Positions 5,220 to 8,669 of a stretch of 8,669 nt of DNA are shown piece after piece. Position 1 is the first letter of the stretch. The number at the start of each line of letters is the position of its first letter. Origin of the DNA: JAICKM01 sp035693165 (GTDB lineage: Bacteria; Chloroflexota; Chloroflexia; QHBQ01; JAICKM01); the NCBI GenBank assembly GCA_035693165.1, contig DASSGZ010000429.1:1-8669 (forward strand). The letters are read 5' to 3'. The notes beneath the pieces were generated by a model. The model was not told the DNA's origin. It saw only the letters and a program-made list of their open reading frames with translations, and ran no database searches. Both the position numbers and the translations under genes were made by a program.

Positions 5220-5228
5220 TGGTATAAT
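5220..5228 (+). promoter_or_regulatory. Extended -10 promoter of the small exported protein
   Basis: TGG at 5220-5222 followed by a perfect TATAAT at 5223-5228 forms an extended -10; no -35 match is present near 5200. The predicted start near 5235 gives a leader of about 23 nt containing a strong GGAGGTGA ribosome binding site (5247-5254). Confidence 0.68.
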
Positions 5229-5257
5229 CGCCATCCCTACTCTACCGGAGGTGACCT

Positions 5258-5557
5258 ATGCGCCATGCTCGTCCGTCGCGCCGGCCGTTCGCGGGCTGCC
5301 TGATCGCCGCGCTGCTGCTGATCGCGCTCGATTGCGCGGGGGCGAGTGTCTGGTTGAACACCGGAACTCAACCGCTGGAGATCGAACTAGGGGTCGCCGG
5401 GGCATTGATCCTGCCGGGACATGGCCCCCGGCGCCTGATTGATCCCCCGTTCAACGGGTGGACAATTGGAGTTGGCGTATGGGGGATCTGCCAGGGCCGC
5501 GAACGTGGGCGTTTGCGCCTGGGGACGGCGGACGTGTATTTGTGGAGTTGTCCTTGA
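5258..5557 (+). CDS. Small secreted or membrane-anchored protein of unknown function
   Basis: The protein has 99 residues and is not recognised. An Arg-rich N-terminus (residues 1-9) precedes a hydrophobic segment (about 11-30, AGCLIAALLLIALDCAGAS), which is a signal peptide or N-terminal anchor. The remaining 68 residues look beta-rich with many Gly and Pro; they contain C78 and C98, which could form a disulfide outside the cytoplasm. No lipobox fits either C14 or C26 well. It is a real gene by three signs: an extended -10 promoter, a near-perfect GGAGGTGA site 3 nt before the ATG, and a terminator about 35 nt after the stop. It is therefore monocistronic. It lies divergent from the SOS operon with a palindrome between them. 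Confidence 0.75.
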   Translation: MRHARPSRRPFAGCLIAALLLIALDCAGASVWLNTGTQPLEIELGVAGALILPGHGPRRLIDPPFNGWTIGVGVWGICQGRERGRLRLGTADVYLWSCP

Positions 5558-5591
5558 GCGCCGCGTAGGGGAATCGGCGCCGTTATGAAGG

Positions 5592-5617
5592 CCGGACGAG
5601 CGGTGTTGCTCGTCCGG
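5592..5617 (+). terminator. Intrinsic terminator after the small exported protein
   Basis: A perfect 10-bp stem (CCGGACGAGC 5592-5601 with GCTCGTCCGG 5608-5617) encloses a 6-nt loop and is followed by TTCCTTGCTTT, a broken T-rich tail. It lies 35 nt after the stop codon and before the promoter of the transporter gene. Confidence 0.75.
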
Positions 5618-5655
5618 TTCCTTGCTTTCGCCGGCTGGGCCGGGGTGGCAAAGCC

Positions 5656-5664
5656 TGCTATACT
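5656..5664 (+). promoter_or_regulatory. Extended -10 promoter of the EamA transporter gene
   Basis: TGC at 5656-5658 followed by TATACT at 5659-5664 (5 of 6) gives an extended -10 with no clear -35. The predicted leader is about 42 nt. It is the same promoter style as at 3840-3848 and 5220-5228. Confidence 0.55.
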
Positions 5665-5712
5665 AGGGCGTGCCCGTCCTGCACGCGAACCGCCGTATCG
5701 TGAGGTAGCCCG

Positions 5713-6657
5713 ATGATGACCGAGTCCCCCGGCCCCGCGCCCGCCCGGCATCTGCGCGGGATCGCGCTGGCCAACGTGGCCGTCGTGTTTTTCGGGCTGG
5801 CCGGGGTGCTGGGCAAGCTGAGCGGCCTGCCCGCGCCGGTGATCGTGTTCGGGCGGGTGCTGTTCGGCGGGGTAGTCTTGCTGGCGCTGGCGGGGGTCCA
5901 ACGCCGCCCGCTGCGCCCGCGGGGGCGGCGTGATGCCGTGGTCCTGGTGGCGCAGGGGATCTTGCTGGCCGTCCACTGGACGGCCTTCTTCCAGTCCATC
6001 GCCGTGTCGAACGTGGCCGTGGGGCTGCTGTCGTTTTCGAGCTTCCCCTTGTTCACCGCGGCGCTGGAGCCGGTGCTGTTCCGGCAGCGGCCCAGCCGCA
6101 TCCAGATCGTCGCCGCGCTGCTGATCCTGCCCGGCATTTACCTGCTGGTGCCCGCGTTCACGTTACAGGACCGGACGACGCGGGGGGTGGCCTGGGGGCT
6201 GCTGGCGGGGGCGACGTTCGCGCTGCTGTCGGTGGCGAACCGCTGGCTGGGGCGGCGCTATCCCAGCCTGACGATCAGCCTGTACCAGGACGGCGTGGCG
6301 CTGGTCGCCTTACTACCGGTGCTGGTCCTGGTGCCCGGCGCCCTGGCCTGGACGCCGGGGCAACTGCTCATCCTGCTCGTCCTGGGTGTGGGCTGCACGG
6401 CGCTGGCGCACACGCTGTTCATCGAGAGTATGCGCGCCATCACGGCACAATCGGCCAGCCTGCTGGCGAGCCTGGAGCCGGTGTGGGGCATTGCCTTCGG
6501 CGTACTGTTGCTGGGCGAGATCCCGACGGGGCCAACCCTGCTGGGCGGGGCGATTATCGTCGGCGCGACGATGCTGCCGGGGGTGGTGGCCTGGGGCGCG
6601 GCGCGGCGGGCGCCGGTCAAATCTGGTAAACTGCGAACACGAGGCACGAGGACATAG
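5713..6657 (+). CDS. DMT-superfamily transporter, EamA family
   Basis: The protein has 314 residues with about ten hydrophobic segments (roughly 18-38, 43-62, 75-95, 99-119, 129-148, 158-177, 187-207, 217-236, 246-267 and 273-294). This is the duplicated 5+5 layout of EamA proteins in the cytoplasmic membrane. The signature is present in both halves: LLSFSSFPLFTAALEP (105-120) in the first, and SLLASLEPVWGIAFGVLLLGE (249-269) in the second. Relatives export or import amino acids and other small metabolites; the substrate cannot be told. Of the tandem ATG codons at 5713 and 5716, the first is used because GAGGT (5702-5706) is 6 nt away. The Arg/Lys-rich tail (298-314) is cytoplasmic. No partner gene is evident. 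Confidence 0.88.
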   Translation: MMTESPGPAPARHLRGIALANVAVVFFGLAGVLGKLSGLPAPVIVFGRVLFGGVVLLALAGVQRRPLRPRGRRDAVVLVAQGILLAVHWTAFFQSIAVSNVAVGLLSFSSFPLFTAALEPVLFRQRPSRIQIVAALLILPGIYLLVPAFTLQDRTTRGVAWGLLAGATFALLSVANRWLGRRYPSLTISLYQDGVALVALLPVLVLVPGALAWTPGQLLILLVLGVGCTALAHTLFIESMRAITAQSASLLASLEPVWGIAFGVLLLGEIPTGPTLLGGAIIVGATMLPGVVAWGAARRAPVKSGKLRTRGTRT

Positions 6658-6686
6658 ACTGGTAGTCTCCCAACGTGATTCGGATA

Positions 6687-6724
6687 GGCGGCAGGCCGGT
6701 TGCAAACCGGTCCCTACACCGCAC
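6687..6724. repeat. Dispersed intergenic hairpin repeat, copy B
   Basis: The segment carries GGCCGGTTGCAAACCGGTCC followed by CTACACCGCAC. The inner part pairs as GGCCGGTT-GCA-AACCGGTCC with one G-T-type mismatch. It shares block order and orientation with copy A (3770-3804). It lies between the EamA and YihY genes. No T-run follows, so it is not an obvious terminator. Confidence 0.55.
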
Positions 6725-6788
6725 AATCGCCGTGCCTGACTATTAGACCGGACGGGGCCGGCCCACCGCCCGGCGTGGGGGCGTGATT

Positions 6789-7661
6789 ATGTTGCCGATG
6801 CGAAGCTTGCTGCGGGTGGTCGAGCGGGCCGTGCGCCACTATGCGCGCGACGACATGGCGATGCCGGCGGCAGCGCTGGCCTTCGCCGCCGTCTTCAGCA
6901 TCTTCCCCCTCGTGCTGTTCCTGATTTCGGTAGCCGGCCTCGTCCTCAGCCCGGAGGTGGCCGAGCAGTGGGTACTGGACAACGTCCAGTTGGTCGGCAC
7001 CGGCGCCGGGTTACTCACCGACACCATCCGCGATCTGCTCAAGTCCCGGAGCGCCTCGGGCACGGCGGCCACTATCGGCCTGGTGGGGCTGATCTTCTCG
7101 GCGTCAGGTGTGTTCAGCACGTTGCAGAGAGCCGTCAACCGCGCCTGGGAATGCACAACCGAGAGCGGGGTGATCCTGGAGCGGGTGATCGCCGCCGTGA
7201 TGGTCTTCGGGGTGATCCTGGTGATGATCGCGTCGACCATCATCTCGACCATGCTGACCGCGATCCAGCAGGGCACGAGCCGGATCATCGGCGACCTGCC
7301 CTGGCTCTGGCAGGTGGTGAACATCGTGAGCACCATCGGGCTGGCGACAATCGTGCTGGCGGTGCTGTTTCGCAGCCTGCCGCGCTGCAAGGTCCACTGG
7401 GCCGATGTCTGGTTCGGCGCGCTGCTGACGGCGCTGCTTTGGAGCCTGGTGCAGCAGGTGTTCGCCATCTATCTCGGCAGCTTCGCCAACTACCAGGCGG
7501 TCTACGGGGCGCTGGGCGGCATGATCGCGCTGCAAGCCTGGATTTTCCTCTCGTCGCAGATCTTGCTGTTCGGAGCGGAGGTCTGCGCGGAGTATGCGCT
7601 GGAGCGGCAGATGCGCGCCGGGGCCACACTGCTGCAGGAGCGCATGACCGAACTGCGCTAG
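6789..7661 (+). CDS. YihY/BrkB-family integral membrane protein
   Basis: The protein has 290 residues with six hydrophobic segments (about 27-50, 93-112, 129-157, 176-195, 204-228 and 241-265). The family pattern is clear: MPAAALAFAAVFSIFPLVLF (25-44) in the first segment, GVFSTLQRAVNRAWE (107-121) after the second, and YGALGGMIALQAWIFLSSQI (239-258) followed by LLFGAEVCAEYA (259-270) at the end. The old names 'virulence factor BrkB' and 'ribonuclease BN' are historical; the molecular function is not established. ATG 6789 is chosen because a GGGGG run (6777-6781) lies 7 nt upstream. GTG 6783 and ATG 6798 are alternatives, and the ribosome binding site is weak in any case. The TAG stop overlaps the TAG stop of the convergent YitT-family gene. 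Confidence 0.87.
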   Translation: MLPMRSLLRVVERAVRHYARDDMAMPAAALAFAAVFSIFPLVLFLISVAGLVLSPEVAEQWVLDNVQLVGTGAGLLTDTIRDLLKSRSASGTAATIGLVGLIFSASGVFSTLQRAVNRAWECTTESGVILERVIAAVMVFGVILVMIASTIISTMLTAIQQGTSRIIGDLPWLWQVVNIVSTIGLATIVLAVLFRSLPRCKVHWADVWFGALLTALLWSLVQQVFAIYLGSFANYQAVYGALGGMIALQAWIFLSSQILLFGAEVCAEYALERQMRAGATLLQERMTELR

Positions 7662-8617
7662 CTGGTAGGCAGGCCCGCGGGACCGGGCGGTTTGCGGGCC
7701 GGGCGCCCGCCGGGCGGCGTGGGCAGCGCGCTGAAGCCCTCACCCATGACCTGGCGCACGTCGCCGATGATGACAAACGCCTGCGGGTCGATCTCGCGCA
7801 CCAGATCGACCACGAAGTTGATCTCCTGCTGGCGCACCACGGCCATGATCACCCGGTAGGGCGTGCCGGTATAGCCGCCCTCGCCGTTCAGGTAGGTGAC
7901 ACCCCGGTTGAGGGTGTCCATGATCGGGCGGGCCAGGGCTTCGGGCTGCGCGGAGACGATGTAGATCATGCGCGTGTTGCGCAGGCCTTCTTGCAGGATC
8001 TCGACCATGCGGCTCTCGGCGAACGAGCCGATCAGCGCGTAGAGCGCCTTGTCGGGACCGAAGACCACGGCCACCAGCGCGTAAACGCCCACGTCGAAGC
8101 CGATCAGCGACTGGCTCACAGGGATGCCGCGGTAGCGCTGCAACAGCATGGCGACGATGTCCGAGCCGCCGGTGGTGGCGTAGGTGCGGAAGATGAGGCC
8201 GGTGCCCACCCCGGCCAGCAGCCCGCCGTAAAGCGTATAGAGGATCGGCTCGTGGGTGATGGGCCGGACGACGGTCTGCAAGAGGTCGATCATCGTCGAG
8301 AGCACGATCACGGCATAGAGCGTGCGCAGCAGGAAGCGCCAGCCGCCCAGCCAGCGCGCCCCGGCCAGCAGCAGCGGCACGTTCAGCGCAAAGTAGGTGA
8401 CGCCCACCGGCCAGCCGGTGTACGAGTTGATGATCAGGGCGAGGCCGGTCACGCCGCCGGAGAAGACCTTGTTGGGGATCAGGAACAGGTCGTTCGCCAG
8501 GGCGATGAGCGTGGCGCCGAGGGTGATCACCAGATAGGCTTGCAGGCTCTGGCGATTGAACAGCGCCCGCGCGGCCACTGCCGCCGAGCGCCCGCGCGGG
8601 CCGGGATTGACTGCCAT
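7658..8617 (-). CDS. YitT-family membrane protein (DUF161 plus DUF2179)
   Basis: The protein has 319 residues. The N-terminal membrane part (about 25-200) has five or six segments and family motifs LFLIPNKVFSGGVTGLALII (45-64) and TTGGSDIVAMLLQRYRG (148-164). The C-terminal cytoplasmic DUF2179 domain (216-292) carries RGVTYLNGEGGYTG (238-251) and a final IIGDVRQVMGEGF (283-295). The last 24 residues are Pro/Gly-rich and not part of the family. Members are widespread in bacteria; a transport role is suspected but not proven. ATG 8617 is preferred because AAGGAG (8624-8629) is 6 nt upstream; a longer frame reaching a TTG at 8668 lacks support. The gene converges on the YihY-family gene, sharing CTAG at 7658-7661. 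Its promoter probably lies beyond the window edge. Confidence 0.9.
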   Translation of the reverse strand: MAVNPGPRGRSAAVAARALFNRQSLQAYLVITLGATLIALANDLFLIPNKVFSGGVTGLALIINSYTGWPVGVTYFALNVPLLLAGARWLGGWRFLLRTLYAVIVLSTMIDLLQTVVRPITHEPILYTLYGGLLAGVGTGLIFRTYATTGGSDIVAMLLQRYRGIPVSQSLIGFDVGVYALVAVVFGPDKALYALIGSFAESRMVEILQEGLRNTRMIYIVSAQPEALARPIMDTLNRGVTYLNGEGGYTGTPYRVIMAVVRQQEINFVVDLVREIDPQAFVIIGDVRQVMGEGFSALPTPPGGRPARKPPGPAGLPTS

Positions 8618-8623
8618 GTATTG

Positions 8624-8629
8624 CTCCTT
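8624..8629 (-). promoter_or_regulatory. Ribosome binding site deciding the YitT-family gene start
   Basis: AAGGAG on the minus strand lies 6 nt before the ATG at 8617 and excludes the longer frame, which would read through it. Confidence 0.75.
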
Positions 8630-8669
8630 GATCGTGCGTCTAATCTGGGGCCGGGCGCCGGCATGCAAT

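Overview
The window is high-GC, gene-dense bacterial chromosome. Several traits together suggest Chloroflexota (Anaerolineae or a relative): a lipoprotein with a Thr/Pro (TPTP-type) linker and a DUF4232-like domain, a Rad52-like annealing protein, and repeated extended -10 promoters (TGn-TATAAT). This is inference from family content; there is no rRNA or marker gene to settle it. No plasmid, phage, CRISPR, tRNA or insertion-sequence feature is visible.

Left part (1-1540, rightward): the last codons of ispD, then a well-formed promoter whose -10 and start region are covered by two identical 16-bp palindromes 22 bp apart. These lie directly upstream of a gene that fuses an intact GGDEF domain to a C-terminal ribbon-helix-helix (RHH) DNA-binding domain. 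A SAM-dependent methyltransferase follows 13 bp later. The arrangement looks like an autoregulated operon run by a one-component regulator that may also make or sense c-di-GMP. This is the strongest candidate for a new system.

Middle part (1576-5117, leftward): two transcription units. The downstream one is an HD-domain phosphohydrolase followed 21 bp later by a DUF4232-type lipoprotein, with its own extended -10 promoter. The upstream one starts at a near-consensus promoter (TTGACA, 18 bp, TATAAT) overlapped by a LexA/SOS box. It encodes a Rad52-like single-strand annealing protein and a small excisionase-like HTH protein whose tail carries a sliding-clamp-type motif (QLALF), and it ends in an intrinsic terminator. 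It reads as a DNA-damage-inducible recombination operon.

Right part (5156-8669): an 18-bp palindrome and an extended -10 promoter precede a 99-residue secreted or membrane-anchored protein of unknown function, followed by a terminator. Then come a DMT/EamA transporter, a YihY/BrkB-family membrane protein and, convergent with the last, a YitT-family membrane protein. The last two genes share a single CTAG that provides both stop codons.

Gene-free stretches are all shorter than about 250 bp and hold promoters, operators, terminators and two copies of a small hairpin repeat (about 3770-3804 and 6687-6724).
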